A program made the position numbers and the translations under genes. Source: Streptomyces sp. MJM8645 (GTDB taxonomy: Bacteria > Actinomycetota > Actinomycetes > Streptomycetales > Streptomycetaceae). From it: 64,000 nucleotides of DNA. Below the pieces are notes generated by a model. It was not told the DNA's origin and made no database searches. It saw only the letters and a program-made list of their open reading frames with translations. Positions 44,105-53,550 of the stretch are shown here, piece by piece; the first letter of the stretch is position 1, and each line of letters starts with the position of its first letter. The stretch spans positions 868,001-932,000 of the forward strand of contig NZ_LJJF01000001.1 of NCBI RefSeq assembly GCF_001625365.1, written 5' to 3'.

Positions 44105-44977
44105 ATGACCCACCGGCGTTGGTTCACCCCCTGGCTGCTCGCCGGGCCCGCGATACTCTGGCTGGCCGTCTTCAACCTCTGGCCGGCCGTCAACACGGTG
44201 ATCCTGTCCTTCACCAACGCCAAGCCCCTGGGCGGCGGGCAGTTCACCGGCCTGGAGAACTACGGGCGCCTGCTCGACGACGAACAGCTCGCCGACGCCC
44301 TGCTCAACAGCATCGTCTTCATGCTGGTCTGCCTGCCCCTGCTGACCATCCTGCCGCTGCTGCTCGCCCTGCTCGTCCAGCGCAAGGTCCCCGGCATAAC
44401 CTTCTTCCGCACCGCCTTCTACACCCCGGTCATCGCCTCCGCCGTCGTGGTGGCGCTGATCTGGGGCTGGGTGCTGGACGACCGCGGCCTGGTCAACGGC
44501 CTGCTCCAGCAGTCCGGGATGGCCGACTCCCCGGTCGCCTTCCTCACCGACCGCTGGCTGCTGCTGTTCAGCGCGATCGCCCTGACCGTCTGGAAGGGCT
44601 TCGGCTACTACATGGTCATCTACCTGTCCGCCCTCGCCAACGTCCCGCGCGAACTGCACGAGGCGGCGGCCGTCGACGGCGCCAGCCCGATCCGCCGGTT
44701 CTGGCACGTCACCCTGCCCGGGGTGCGGCCGACCATGATGCTGGTCTCCGTCCTCATCTCGGTCAGCGCGCTGCGCGTCTTCTCCGAGCTGTACGTGCTC
44801 TCCCACGGCCAGGGCGGCCCGGGCGGGCGGGACATGTCGGTGGTGATGCTGATCCAGATGTACAGCCGCGGCTTCAACGGACACCTCGGCTACGCCTCCG
44901 CGCTCAGCCTGATGCTGTTCGTCATCACCCTCGGCCCGATGCTGCTGCTGATGCGCCTGAACCGGAAGGCGGCCTGA
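44105..44977 (+). CDS. ABC sugar transporter permease 1 (MalF-like)
   Basis: The 290-residue permease has six hydrophobic helices and the ATPase-contacting EAA loop ELHEAAAVDGASPIRRFWHVTLP. An AGGAAGG site precedes the ATG. It is the first of two heterodimer partners, six bases before the second. Confidence 0.92.
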   Translation: MTHRRWFTPWLLAGPAILWLAVFNLWPAVNTVILSFTNAKPLGGGQFTGLENYGRLLDDEQLADALLNSIVFMLVCLPLLTILPLLLALLVQRKVPGITFFRTAFYTPVIASAVVVALIWGWVLDDRGLVNGLLQQSGMADSPVAFLTDRWLLLFSAIALTVWKGFGYYMVIYLSALANVPRELHEAAAVDGASPIRRFWHVTLPGVRPTMMLVSVLISVSALRVFSELYVLSHGQGGPGGRDMSVVMLIQMYSRGFNGHLGYASALSLMLFVITLGPMLLLMRLNRKAA

Positions 44978-44982
44978 ACCCC

Positions 44983-45909
44983 GTGACCTCCCCCCGTTCG
45001 AAGGCCGCCCGCCGCGCTCAAGACTCGCAGGGCTCGCAGGGACCCCGGGGCTCCCGGGGCTCCCAGGGCTCCCGGGGTTTCAACACCCCCTCCCCCGCCC
45101 AGACCGCCGGCCGCTACCTGCTCCTGGTGCTCGTCCTGCTCCTGGTGGTCGGGCCGTTCCTGTGGCAGCTCTCCACCTCCCTCAAGGGTCCCAACGAGGA
45201 CGTCTACACCAGCACCCCCAGCTTCATCCCCGAACAGCTGACCTTCGGCAACTACGGCAAGGTCGCCGAGACCATCCCGGTCTGGACCTACGCCCTCAAC
45301 TCGCTGATCGTCGCCGCCATCTGCATCACCGGCAACGTGGTCGGCTGCACCCTGGCCGGCTACGCGCTCGCCCGGCTGCGCTTCCGCGGCGCCAAGCTCG
45401 TCCTCGGCCTCTTCCTCGCCACCCTGGTGCTCCCCGGCGAGGTCACCATCGTCTCCCAGTACGTGCTGGTGCGCGGCCTCGGTCTGGCCGACAGCCTGAC
45501 CGGCGTCGCCCTGCCCGGCGCGATCGCCATGCTCAACGTGCTGCTGATGCGCACCGCCTTCGCCGCCGTCCCGCTCGAACTCGACCAGGCCGCCCTGGTC
45601 GACGGCGCCACCGTGTGGCAGCGCCTCTGGCACATCAGCCTGCCCAACGTGCGCGGCATGCTCAGCGTGATCGTCATCTTCACCTTCATCGGCGCCTGGG
45701 ACGACTTCCTCTGGCCACTGATCGTGCTCAACGACCCGCAGAAGTACACCCTCACCGTCGGACTCCAGTACCTCAACGGCACCTTCTCCGCGAACCCGCG
45801 GCTGATCGCGGCCGGCACCATGATCGCCTTCCTGCCGATCGTCGTGGTGTTCGGCGTCTGCCAGCGCTTCTTCTTCAAGGGCGTCGAGGAGGGAGCCGTC
45901 AAGGGTTAG
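44983..45909 (+). CDS. ABC sugar transporter permease 2 (MalG-like) with collagen-like leader
   Basis: The 308-residue permease has six helices and the EAA-type loop ELDQAALVDGATVWQRLWHISLP. The cytoplasmic leader (about residues 10-30) is unusual: QGSQGPRGSRGSQGSRG, a short run of Gly-X-Y triplets encoded by 9-bp near-repeats (about 45020-45080). The GTG at 44983 follows the previous stop by five bases. Confidence 0.9.
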   Translation: MTSPRSKAARRAQDSQGSQGPRGSRGSQGSRGFNTPSPAQTAGRYLLLVLVLLLVVGPFLWQLSTSLKGPNEDVYTSTPSFIPEQLTFGNYGKVAETIPVWTYALNSLIVAAICITGNVVGCTLAGYALARLRFRGAKLVLGLFLATLVLPGEVTIVSQYVLVRGLGLADSLTGVALPGAIAMLNVLLMRTAFAAVPLELDQAALVDGATVWQRLWHISLPNVRGMLSVIVIFTFIGAWDDFLWPLIVLNDPQKYTLTVGLQYLNGTFSANPRLIAAGTMIAFLPIVVVFGVCQRFFFKGVEEGAVKG

Positions 45910-45991
45910 GCCCGGTCCGACCGAGGACGTGTCCGACGATTCCTGACCCCACCGCCCGTTCGCCCCACACCCGTTGAGGAATCACCCGCCC

Positions 45992-47260
45992 ATGAGCACC
46001 CCCGCACCGCAGCGCCCCCGGTTCGGCGTCAACTACACGCCCAGCGCCGGCTGGTTCCACCACTGGCTCGACTTCGACCTCGACGCCGTCCGCGCCGACT
46101 TCGACTCCATCGCCGCACTCGGCCTGGACCACGTCCGGGTCTTCCCGCTCTGGCCGCTGTTCCAGCCCAACCGCACCCTGATCCGGCCGCGCGCCGTCGA
46201 GCAGTTGGCGGCCCTGGTGGACGCGGCCGGCGAACGCGGCCTGGACGTCGCGGTGGACGGCCTCCAGGGCCACCTGTCGAGCTTCGACTTCCTGCCCTCC
46301 TGGACCCAGACCTGGCACCGGCGCAACATCTTCACCGACCCCGAGGTCCTCGACGGCCAGGCCGCCTACCTACGCACCCTCGCCGAGGCGCTGCACGAGC
46401 GGCCCAACTTCCTCGGCATGACGCTCGGCAACGAGATCAACCAGTTCTCCGGCGAACCGCACCCCGACCCCGACCGGATCACCCCCGGACAGGCCGACGC
46501 CTGGCTGCGCCGGATGCTCGACGCCTGCGAGCAGGGCGCGCCCGGCCGGATGCACCTGCACGCCTCCTACGACGCCGCCTGGTACCTGGACAAACACCCG
46601 TTCACCCCCTGGCACTCGGCCCGGATCGGCGCCGCCACCGCCGTGCACTCCTGGGTGTTCAACGGCACCGCCCAGCGCTACGGCGCCCACTCCACCGCCA
46701 CCGCGCAGCACGCCGCCTACCTGGTCGAGCTCTCCAAGGCCTGGGCGGACGACCCGGCCCGCCCGGTCTGGCTCCAGGAGGTCGGCGCCCCCGCCCCGCA
46801 CATCACCGCCGAGGACGCCGCCCGGTTCACCGGCGCCACGGTCGAGGCCGTGCTCGACTGCCCGGACGTGTGGGGCGTCACCTGGTGGTGCTCGCACGAC
46901 GTGGACCGCTCGCTGGCCGACTTCCCCGAGCTGGAGTACAGCCTCGGCCTGCTCACCACCGACCGCGCGGTCAAGCCGGCCGGCGCCCGGCTGGCCGAGG
47001 CCGCCGCCGAGGCGCGCCGCTCCTGGCAGCCGCCCGAGCCGCGCACCACCGCCGTGGTGGTGGCCACCGGGGACGAGGTGACCGCGCCCAAGCGCTCGGT
47101 CTGCGGGCCCGGCGGCGCCGTCTACGAGGCGTTCATGCGCCTCGCCGAGGCGGGCGCCCGCCCGACCACCGTCCTCGCCGAGCACGCCGAGGACCAGGCC
47201 CACCTGGCCGCGCGCGGGATCACCGAGGTGGTCCACCCGGACGACGTACGGTCCCTGTAA
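45992..47260 (+). CDS. GH5-like glycosidase (mannosidase-type)
   Basis: The 422-residue TIM-barrel glycosidase has LGNEINQF with the probable acid/base Glu148 and VWLQEVGAP with the probable nucleophile Glu263, as expected for clan GH-A (GH5/GH2-like) retaining enzymes. No signal peptide is seen, so it should act on imported oligosaccharides. The position between the importer and a GH38 gene suggests a beta-mannosidase that splits the Man-beta-GlcNAc core bond left after GH85 cleavage; this specificity is inferred. ATG 45992 is preferred over an in-frame TTG at 45974. Confidence 0.82.
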   Translation: MSTPAPQRPRFGVNYTPSAGWFHHWLDFDLDAVRADFDSIAALGLDHVRVFPLWPLFQPNRTLIRPRAVEQLAALVDAAGERGLDVAVDGLQGHLSSFDFLPSWTQTWHRRNIFTDPEVLDGQAAYLRTLAEALHERPNFLGMTLGNEINQFSGEPHPDPDRITPGQADAWLRRMLDACEQGAPGRMHLHASYDAAWYLDKHPFTPWHSARIGAATAVHSWVFNGTAQRYGAHSTATAQHAAYLVELSKAWADDPARPVWLQEVGAPAPHITAEDAARFTGATVEAVLDCPDVWGVTWWCSHDVDRSLADFPELEYSLGLLTTDRAVKPAGARLAEAAAEARRSWQPPEPRTTAVVVATGDEVTAPKRSVCGPGGAVYEAFMRLAEAGARPTTVLAEHAEDQAHLAARGITEVVHPDDVRSL

Positions 47261-47348
47261 CCCTTCGCCTCAGCCGTTACCCCTCAGTCACGATCCTCAC
47301 TCACGCCCCTCAGACACGCCCCTCAGTCACGCAACGGAGCCCGCTGAC

Positions 47349-50300
47349 ATGCACGATGACCGCACGCTGGTCGAGTCCCGCCTCAAGCGCGTCCTGGACG
47401 AGCGCATCCGCCCGGCCGTCTACCCCGAGTCCGTCCCGCTGGAGGTCGGCATCTGGACGGCACCCGGCGAGCCCGTCCCGGTCGCCGAGGGCCTGGCCGC
47501 GCCGCGCACCCCGATCGCGGTCAGCGACGCCTGGGGCGCGCCGTGGGGCACCAGCTGGATCACCGTGACCGGCACCGTGCCGCAGGCCTGGGCCGGGCGG
47601 ACGGTCGAGGCGCTGATCGACCTCGGCTTCGACGCCAACATGCCCGGCTTCCAGTGCGAGGGCCTGGTCTACCGCCCGGACGGCACCCCGGTGAAGGGCC
47701 TCAACCCGCAGAACCAGTGGGTGCGCATCGCCGCCCCCGCGGCCGGCGGCGAGCAGGTCCTGCTGCACGTCGAGGCGGCCTCCAACCCGGTCATCCTGGA
47801 CTACCACCCCTTCCTGCCCACCGAGTTGGGCGACAAGGACACCGCCGGCGACCAGCCGCAGTACAAGCTGACCCGGATGGACCTCGCCGTCTTCGACGAG
47901 ACGGTCTGGCAGCTGGTGATCGACCTGGAGGTGCTCGGCGAGCTGATGGCCGAGCTGCCGGTGGACGGCGCCCGCCGCTGGGACGTCCTGCGCGCGGTCG
48001 AGCGGGCGCTCGACGCGATCGACCTCCAGGACGTCAACGGCACGGCGGCCGCCGCCCGTTCGGAGCTCGCCGGGGTGCTGGCCGCGCCCGCCGTGCCGTC
48101 CGCGCACCGGATCAGTGCGATCGGCCACGCCCACATCGACTCGGCCTGGCTCTGGCCGCTGCGCGAGACCGTCCGCAAGGTGGCGCGCACCACCGCCAAC
48201 ATGACCGCGCTGCTGGAGGACGAGCCGGACTTCCTCTACACCATGTCCCAGGCGCAGCAGTTCGCCTGGATCAAGGAGCACCGCCCCGAGGTGTACGCCC
48301 GGGTGCAGAAGGCCGTGGCGCAGGGCCGGTTCGTCCCGGCCGGCGGCATGTGGGTCGAGTCCGACACCAACATGCCCAGCTCGGAGGCGATGGCCCGGCA
48401 GTTCGTGCACGGCAAGCGGTTCTTCCTGGACGAGTTCGGGGTGGAGAACCACGAGGCGTGGCTGCCCGACACCTTCGGCTTCACCGGCGGCCTGCCGCAG
48501 ATCATCCGCAACGCGGGCTCCAAGTGGCTGCTGACGCAGAAGATCTCGTGGAGCCAGATCAACAAGTTCCCGCACCACACCTTCCTCTGGGAGGGCATCG
48601 ACGGGACGAGGATCTTCACCCACTTCCCGCCCGTGGACACCTACAACTGCTCCATGAAGGGCAGCGAGATCGCCCACGCGGCAAGGAACTTCAAGGACAA
48701 GGGAGTGGCCCGGCACTCGCTCGCCCCGACCGGCTGGGGCGACGGCGGCGGCGGCACCACCCGCGAGATGGTCGCCAAGGCGGGCCGGATGAAGGACCTG
48801 GAGGGCTCGGCCACCGTCCGCTGGGAGAAGCCCGCCGAGTTCTTCACCAAGGCCGAGGCCGAGTACCCGAACCCGCCGGTCTGGGTCGGCGAGCTCTACC
48901 TGGAGCTGCACCGGGCCACCCTGACCAGCCAGGCGAAGACCAAGCAGGGCAACCGGCGCAGCGAGAACCTACTACGCGAGGCCGAACTCTGGTGCGCCAC
49001 GGCCTCGTTGCGCACCGGCGCGGCCTACCCGTACGAGCAGCTGGACCGGATCTGGAAGACCGTCCTGCTGCACCAGTTCCACGACATCCTGCCCGGCTCC
49101 TCCATCGCCTGGGTGCACCGCGAGGCCGAGGCGACGTACGCGGCGCTGGCCGCGGAGCTGGACTCGCTGATCGACGGCGCCCAGCAGGCCCTCGCCGGGG
49201 ACACCGCCGGCGGGCGCGAGCTGGTGTTCAACTCGGCGCCGCACCCGCGCTCGGCCGTCCCGGCCGGCGGGGCCGCCCCGGCCGTGTTCGGCGCGGGCGC
49301 CTGCGAGGTCGTCGAGCGGCCCGAGGGCGGCTTCCTGCTGCGCAACGGGCTGCTGGACGTGGTCGTGGACGCCGACGGCCTGGTGGCGTCGGTGGTCGAG
49401 GTGGCGAGCGGCCGCGAGACCGTCGCCCCCGGCACCCGGGCCAACCTGCTCCAACTGCACCCGGACTTCCCCAACATGTGGGACGCCTGGGACGTCGACC
49501 AGTTCTACCGCAACACCGTCACCGACCTGACCGCCGTGGACGCGCTGACGGCGCTCTCCGCCCCCGACCAGGCCACCGTCCGGGTCGCGCGCTCCTTCGG
49601 CTCGTCCACCGTCGTCCAGACGCTCACCCTGCGGGCGGGCGAGCAGCGGCTCGACATCGACACCGAGGTCGACTGGCACGAGACCGAGAAGTTCCTCAAG
49701 GCCGCGTTCCCGCTGGACGTGCACACCGAGCGGTACGCCGCCGAGACCCAGTTCGGCCACCTCTACCGGCCCACCCACACCAACACCAGCTGGGACGCCG
49801 CCAAGTTCGAGGCCTGCAACCACCGCTTCGTCCACCTCGACGAGCCCGGCTGGGGCGTCGCCCTCGTCACCGCCTCCACCTACGGCCACGACGTCACCCG
49901 CGCCGTGCGCGACACCGACGGCGGCACCACCACCACGGTCCGCTTCTCGCTGCTGCGCGCGCCCCGCTTCCCCGACCCGAAGACCGACCAGGGCCTGCAC
50001 CGCTTCCGGCACGCCCTCGTCCCGGGCGCGGCGATCGGCGACGCCGTCCGCGAGGGCTACCGGATCGGCCTGCCCGAGCGGCGCGTCACCGGCAGCGCCG
50101 AGCAGGTCGCGCCGCTGGTGCAGCTCGACAACGACGCGCTGGTGGTCAGCGCGGTCAAGCTCGCCGACGACCGCAGCGGCGACCTGATCGTCCGGGTCTA
50201 CGAGGCCGGCGGCGGCCGTGCCCGTGGCCTGCTCACCACCTCCTACCCGCTGGCCGGCGCCGTCCCCTGCGACCTGCTGGAGCGGCCCTGGGACGGCACC

Positions 50301-50390
50301 CGCGGCGAGGTGGCCGTGGAGGACGGCGCGGTGCGGCTGGCGCTGCGGCCGTTCGAGCTGGTCACGCTGCGCCTGAGCGCGGCGGGCTGA
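47349..50390 (+). CDS. Cytoplasmic GH38 alpha-mannosidase
   Basis: The 1013-residue enzyme follows the canonical GH38 layout. An N-terminal sandwich (about 1-250) precedes the barrel with GHAHIDSAWLWP (zinc ligands around His260/His262/Asp264) and LPDTFGFTGGLPQ (nucleophile Asp374). The helical bundle contains LHQFHDILPGSS, and C-terminal beta domains follow. No export signal is seen. It is distinct from the 1412-residue GH38 on the other branch, so the two likely attack different linkages. The upstream 88 bp contain several CACGCCCCTCAG-like near-repeats. Confidence 0.92.
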   Translation: MHDDRTLVESRLKRVLDERIRPAVYPESVPLEVGIWTAPGEPVPVAEGLAAPRTPIAVSDAWGAPWGTSWITVTGTVPQAWAGRTVEALIDLGFDANMPGFQCEGLVYRPDGTPVKGLNPQNQWVRIAAPAAGGEQVLLHVEAASNPVILDYHPFLPTELGDKDTAGDQPQYKLTRMDLAVFDETVWQLVIDLEVLGELMAELPVDGARRWDVLRAVERALDAIDLQDVNGTAAAARSELAGVLAAPAVPSAHRISAIGHAHIDSAWLWPLRETVRKVARTTANMTALLEDEPDFLYTMSQAQQFAWIKEHRPEVYARVQKAVAQGRFVPAGGMWVESDTNMPSSEAMARQFVHGKRFFLDEFGVENHEAWLPDTFGFTGGLPQIIRNAGSKWLLTQKISWSQINKFPHHTFLWEGIDGTRIFTHFPPVDTYNCSMKGSEIAHAARNFKDKGVARHSLAPTGWGDGGGGTTREMVAKAGRMKDLEGSATVRWEKPAEFFTKAEAEYPNPPVWVGELYLELHRATLTSQAKTKQGNRRSENLLREAELWCATASLRTGAAYPYEQLDRIWKTVLLHQFHDILPGSSIAWVHREAEATYAALAAELDSLIDGAQQALAGDTAGGRELVFNSAPHPRSAVPAGGAAPAVFGAGACEVVERPEGGFLLRNGLLDVVVDADGLVASVVEVASGRETVAPGTRANLLQLHPDFPNMWDAWDVDQFYRNTVTDLTAVDALTALSAPDQATVRVARSFGSSTVVQTLTLRAGEQRLDIDTEVDWHETEKFLKAAFPLDVHTERYAAETQFGHLYRPTHTNTSWDAAKFEACNHRFVHLDEPGWGVALVTASTYGHDVTRAVRDTDGGTTTTVRFSLLRAPRFPDPKTDQGLHRFRHALVPGAAIGDAVREGYRIGLPERRVTGSAEQVAPLVQLDNDALVVSAVKLADDRSGDLIVRVYEAGGGRARGLLTTSYPLAGAVPCDLLERPWDGTRGEVAVEDGAVRLALRPFELVTLRLSAAG

Positions 50391-50422
50391 GCACGGCGGG
50401 CTGAGCACGGCCGTCTGACGGC

Positions 50423-50504
50423 GGGGCCCTGCCGCTGGGGCCCCGCCGTTGGGGGCCCTGCCGTTGGGGCCCTGCCGTTGGGGGCCCCGCCGTTGGGGGC
50501 CCCG
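50423..50504. repeat. Six G/C tandem units of 14-15 bp
   Basis: Six imperfect copies of GGGGCCCYGCCGTTG lie 33 bp beyond the GH38 stop. Because GGGGCCCC is itself palindromic, the array can form many small hairpins and may act as a transcription attenuator before the ROK gene. Confidence 0.75.
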
Positions 50505-50607
50505 CACCCCCGCCCGCCGCGCCCCGCATGCCGCACTACGCTGATCGGCGCCCCGGCCCGCCCGCCGGGGCGCCACCCCCGCCCGAACCCGCCTGGAGCC
50601 CGCCGCG

Positions 50608-51558
50608 ATGACCCTCACCCCGCCGCCCGCCGCCACCCCGCTGTTCGCCGCCGTGGACATCGGCGGCACCAAGATCGCCGGGGCGCTGGTCGACGGCCAC
50701 GGGCGGCTGCGGCACCGGCTCCAACTGCCCACCCCGGCCCGGGAGCCGGGCGCGGCCGTGCTCGCCGTCGTGCACGAGGTGCTGGACCGGCTCGCCGGCA
50801 CCGCCGACTGGGCCGCCGTGACGGCCGTCGGGATCGGCAGCGCCGGCCCGGTCGACCTCGCCGCCGGCACCGTCAGCCCCGTCAACATCCCCGGCTGGCG
50901 CGACTTCCCGCTAGTCGCCGAGGTCGCCTCGCACCCGGCGGTGGCCGCCCGGCGGCTGCCCGTCCACCTGGCCGGGGACGGCGTCGCGATGGCCGCCGCC
51001 GAGCACTGGCAGGGCGCCGCCCGGGGCGCGGCCAACGCGCTGTGCCTGGTGGTGTCGACCGGGGTCGGCGCCGGGCTGGTACTCGACGGCGCCGTCCGGC
51101 CCGGCCCCAGCGGCAACGCCGGCCACCTCGGCCACATCAGCGTCGACCTGGACGGCGAGCCCTGCCCGTGCGGCTCGCGCGGCTGCCTGGAGGGCCTCGC
51201 CAGCGGCACCGCGATCGCCCGCCGGGCCCTCGCCGAGGGCTGGCGCCCGGCCGGGGAGGACCGCTCGGCCCGGGCCGTCGCCACCGACGCCGAGGCGGGC
51301 GACCCGGTCGCGCTCGCCTCCTTCGACCGCGCTGCCCAGGCCCTCGCCGCCGGGATCGCCGCCACCGCGGCCCTGGTCGATCTCGACCGGGTGGTGGTCG
51401 GCGGCGGCGTCGCCACCGCCGGCGACGTCCTGTTCGCACCGCTCGCCCGCCACCTCGACCGCTACGCCACGCTGTCCTACATCCGCGGCCTCGACGTCCG
51501 CCGCGCCGAACTCGGCACCGATGCCGGGCTGATCGGCGCGGCCGCGCTCTGCCGCTGA
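50608..51558 (+). CDS. ROK-family sugar kinase
   Basis: The 316-residue kinase has the ATP-phosphate motif DIGGTK (17-22), a GHLGHISVD segment and the ROK zinc cluster CPCGSRGCLE. ROK kinases phosphorylate glucose, fructose, mannose or N-acetylhexosamines. The neighbouring mannosidases and mannose-6-phosphate isomerase make a mannokinase the simplest reading. No helix-turn-helix is present, so it is a kinase rather than a ROK repressor. Confidence 0.9.
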   Translation: MTLTPPPAATPLFAAVDIGGTKIAGALVDGHGRLRHRLQLPTPAREPGAAVLAVVHEVLDRLAGTADWAAVTAVGIGSAGPVDLAAGTVSPVNIPGWRDFPLVAEVASHPAVAARRLPVHLAGDGVAMAAAEHWQGAARGAANALCLVVSTGVGAGLVLDGAVRPGPSGNAGHLGHISVDLDGEPCPCGSRGCLEGLASGTAIARRALAEGWRPAGEDRSARAVATDAEAGDPVALASFDRAAQALAAGIAATAALVDLDRVVVGGGVATAGDVLFAPLARHLDRYATLSYIRGLDVRRAELGTDAGLIGAAALCR

Positions 51559-51582
51559 CCCGAACCCCTCGGAGGCCGCGCC

Positions 51583-52842
51583 ATGTCGCTCCCGCCCTTC
51601 GCCCTGCTCCACAACCCGGTCCGCCCGTACGCGTGGGGCTCGCCCACCGCCATCCCCGCACTGACCGGCACCGCGCCGACCGGCGCCCCGCAGGCCGAAC
51701 TGTGGATGGGCGCACACCCGTCGGCGCCCTCCGAGCTGCTGGCTCCGGACGGTGCCGGCGGGCCGCAGCCGCTGGACGAACTCATCCAGCGGTACCCGAA
51801 CGCCATGCTCGGGCCGGACACCGTGGGGCGGTTCGGCCCGGCGCTGCCGTTCCTGTTCAAAGTGCTGGCCGCCGACCGGGCGCTCTCCCTCCAGGTCCAC
51901 CCGACCCGGACCCAGGCGGCGGCCGGGTACGCGGCCGAGGAGGCCCGCGGGGTCCCGCTCGACGCACCCGAGCGGGTCTTCAAGGACCCCGGGCACAAGC
52001 CCGAACTCATCTGCGCCCTCGGGGACTTCGAAGCACTGTGCGGATTCCGCCCGGCCGCCGACACGGCCCGGCTGCTGGACGCGCTCGCCGTCCCGCTGCT
52101 CGCCCCCTGGGCGGACGACCTGCGCGCGCACCCCGCCGCCGAGGTCCTGCCCGCACTGCTGCGCCGGGTCCTGGCCGAGGACCGGCCCACCGGCCCCCAA
52201 CTCCGCGACATCACCCGGTCTTTGCACCGGCTCGCGGCCGATGGCGGCCCGTTCGCCGAGGCCTGCGCCGGCTACGCCCGCGCCGCCGCGCAGTACCCCG
52301 GCGACCCGGGCCTGATCGCCGCGCTGCTGCTCAACCACGTCCGGCTCGCCGCGGGCCAGGCCCTCTACCTGGACGCCGGCGTGCCGCACGCCTACCTCCG
52401 GGGCGTGGGTGTGGAATTGATGGCCAACTCGGACAACGTGCTGCGCTGCGGGCTCACCCCCAAGCACGTCGACGTCGACGGCCTGCTGGCGGTCACGTCC
52501 TTCCACACCGGTGAACCGCAGGTCCTCACGGCGCTCCCAGGAGACCGATTCGAGGACGAATTCCCCTCCCCCGCCGAGGAGTTCCGACTCTCCCGGCTGC
52601 GCCCGGGCCCGGCCGCCGTCCGCGCCGAGCTGCCCACCCCGCAGATCCTGCTGTGCGCCGAGGGCCGCGCCCGACTGCACGCCCCCGGCTTCGCGGACCT
52701 CGACCTCCCCCGGGGCGCGTCCGTCTACCTGCGGCCGGGCGCCGGACCGGTCGAGCTGACCGGCCGGGGTGCGGAGCTGTTCCGGGCCACCACCGGCGCG
52801 CCGGCCCAGGCCGGCACCGGGTGGCCGAACAGCAGGTCGTAA
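51583..52842 (+). CDS. manA: Mannose-6-phosphate isomerase, class I
   Basis: The 419-residue type I phosphomannose isomerase shows the zinc-site segments LSLQVHPTR and KPELICAL, and AGVPHAYLRGVGVELMANSDNVLRCGLTPKHVDV, the conserved cupin stretch. It converts mannose-6-phosphate to fructose-6-phosphate and so ends the pathway. It lies 24 bp after the ROK gene. The last 118 bp overlap the convergent DUF2267 gene, and the final 20 or so residues look like a non-conserved extension. Confidence 0.95.
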   Translation: MSLPPFALLHNPVRPYAWGSPTAIPALTGTAPTGAPQAELWMGAHPSAPSELLAPDGAGGPQPLDELIQRYPNAMLGPDTVGRFGPALPFLFKVLAADRALSLQVHPTRTQAAAGYAAEEARGVPLDAPERVFKDPGHKPELICALGDFEALCGFRPAADTARLLDALAVPLLAPWADDLRAHPAAEVLPALLRRVLAEDRPTGPQLRDITRSLHRLAADGGPFAEACAGYARAAAQYPGDPGLIAALLLNHVRLAAGQALYLDAGVPHAYLRGVGVELMANSDNVLRCGLTPKHVDVDGLLAVTSFHTGEPQVLTALPGDRFEDEFPSPAEEFRLSRLRPGPAAVRAELPTPQILLCAEGRARLHAPGFADLDLPRGASVYLRPGAGPVELTGRGAELFRATTGAPAQAGTGWPNSRS

Positions 52843-53201
52843 CCGTCCGGGAGCTGCTCGACCACACGGTCGACCAGTTCCCCCGGGGCCAGGTCGGCGA
52901 GGGTGCCGAGCACGGCCCCGATGTCCCACGGCCCAGTCGCCTCGGTCGCGCCGTCGATCCAGCCGACCACACCGCGCACGAAGCGCTCGGCGGTCAGCGG
53001 TTCGGCGGCGGGCCCGGCATCGCGCAGCAGCGGGGCGTACGCCTCGGGCAGCGCGTCGGCGAGCTCGGCCCGTTCGGCCCCGACCAGGTGCTCACCGAGC
53101 AGCGCGAGCACGACCCGGATGGCGTGCTCCGCCTCCGCCTCGCTCGGGTACTCCCCGCAGTCGACGACGCGGGCGCGGAAGTCCTCCGGGGAGATGGTCA
53201 T
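52725..53201 (-). CDS. DUF2267-family protein
   Basis: The 158-residue protein has the two helical halves of DUF2267 (FRARVVDCGEYPSEAEAEHAIRVVLALLGEHL and the RFVRGVVGWI repeat, quoted in part). Its non-conserved C-terminal tail overlaps the end of manA on the other strand. The ATG at 53201 follows AAGGAGGACGCG, a strong site, so the longer upstream frame is rejected. The function of the family is unknown. Confidence 0.83.
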   Translation of the reverse strand: MTISPEDFRARVVDCGEYPSEAEAEHAIRVVLALLGEHLVGAERAELADALPEAYAPLLRDAGPAAEPLTAERFVRGVVGWIDGATEATGPWDIGAVLGTLADLAPGELVDRVVEQLPDGYDLLFGHPVPAWAGAPVVARNSSAPRPVSSTGPAPGRR

Positions 53202-53550
53202 CGCGTCCTCCTTCCGGTCGGCGGGGACCGGCTGCGCTCCGCCCGGAAGCCGGAGGCCGAGAGCCGCCGGCCCTCGCGCGGACGATCCGATGGCCCGATG
53301 GCCCGGTGGCCCGGTGGCCCGATGGCGGCGGACGGCTGGTGGCGGACGGCCCGTGGCGGACGGCTGGTGGCGGCGAGGTCCGGTCGGCTGCGCCGTCACG
53401 GTCCGTGACCGCCTGGGGTTCGCCGGTGCCCGTGCTGCTCAGCGTACTGCGGCACGGCGGCAGGGAGACCGGCCGGACGGATCGACGCCGTTGTCGATCA
53501 CGTCGCCGGCCCGCGCCCTGCCCGGCGCGGGGCCACCAGGGGCCCGGGTG
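53202..53550. other. 349-bp non-coding region with short repeats
   Basis: No supported gene lies here. The part before the DUF2267 start holds an 8-bp microsatellite and GGTGGCGGACGG-type near-repeats (about 53330-53375). The rest is plain GC-rich intergenic DNA and the 3' flank of the thioesterase gene. Confidence 0.5.
53291..53322. repeat. 8-bp microsatellite, four copies of TGGCCCGR
   Basis: Four consecutive TGGCCCGA/G units lie in the DUF2267 upstream region. Confidence 0.7.
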
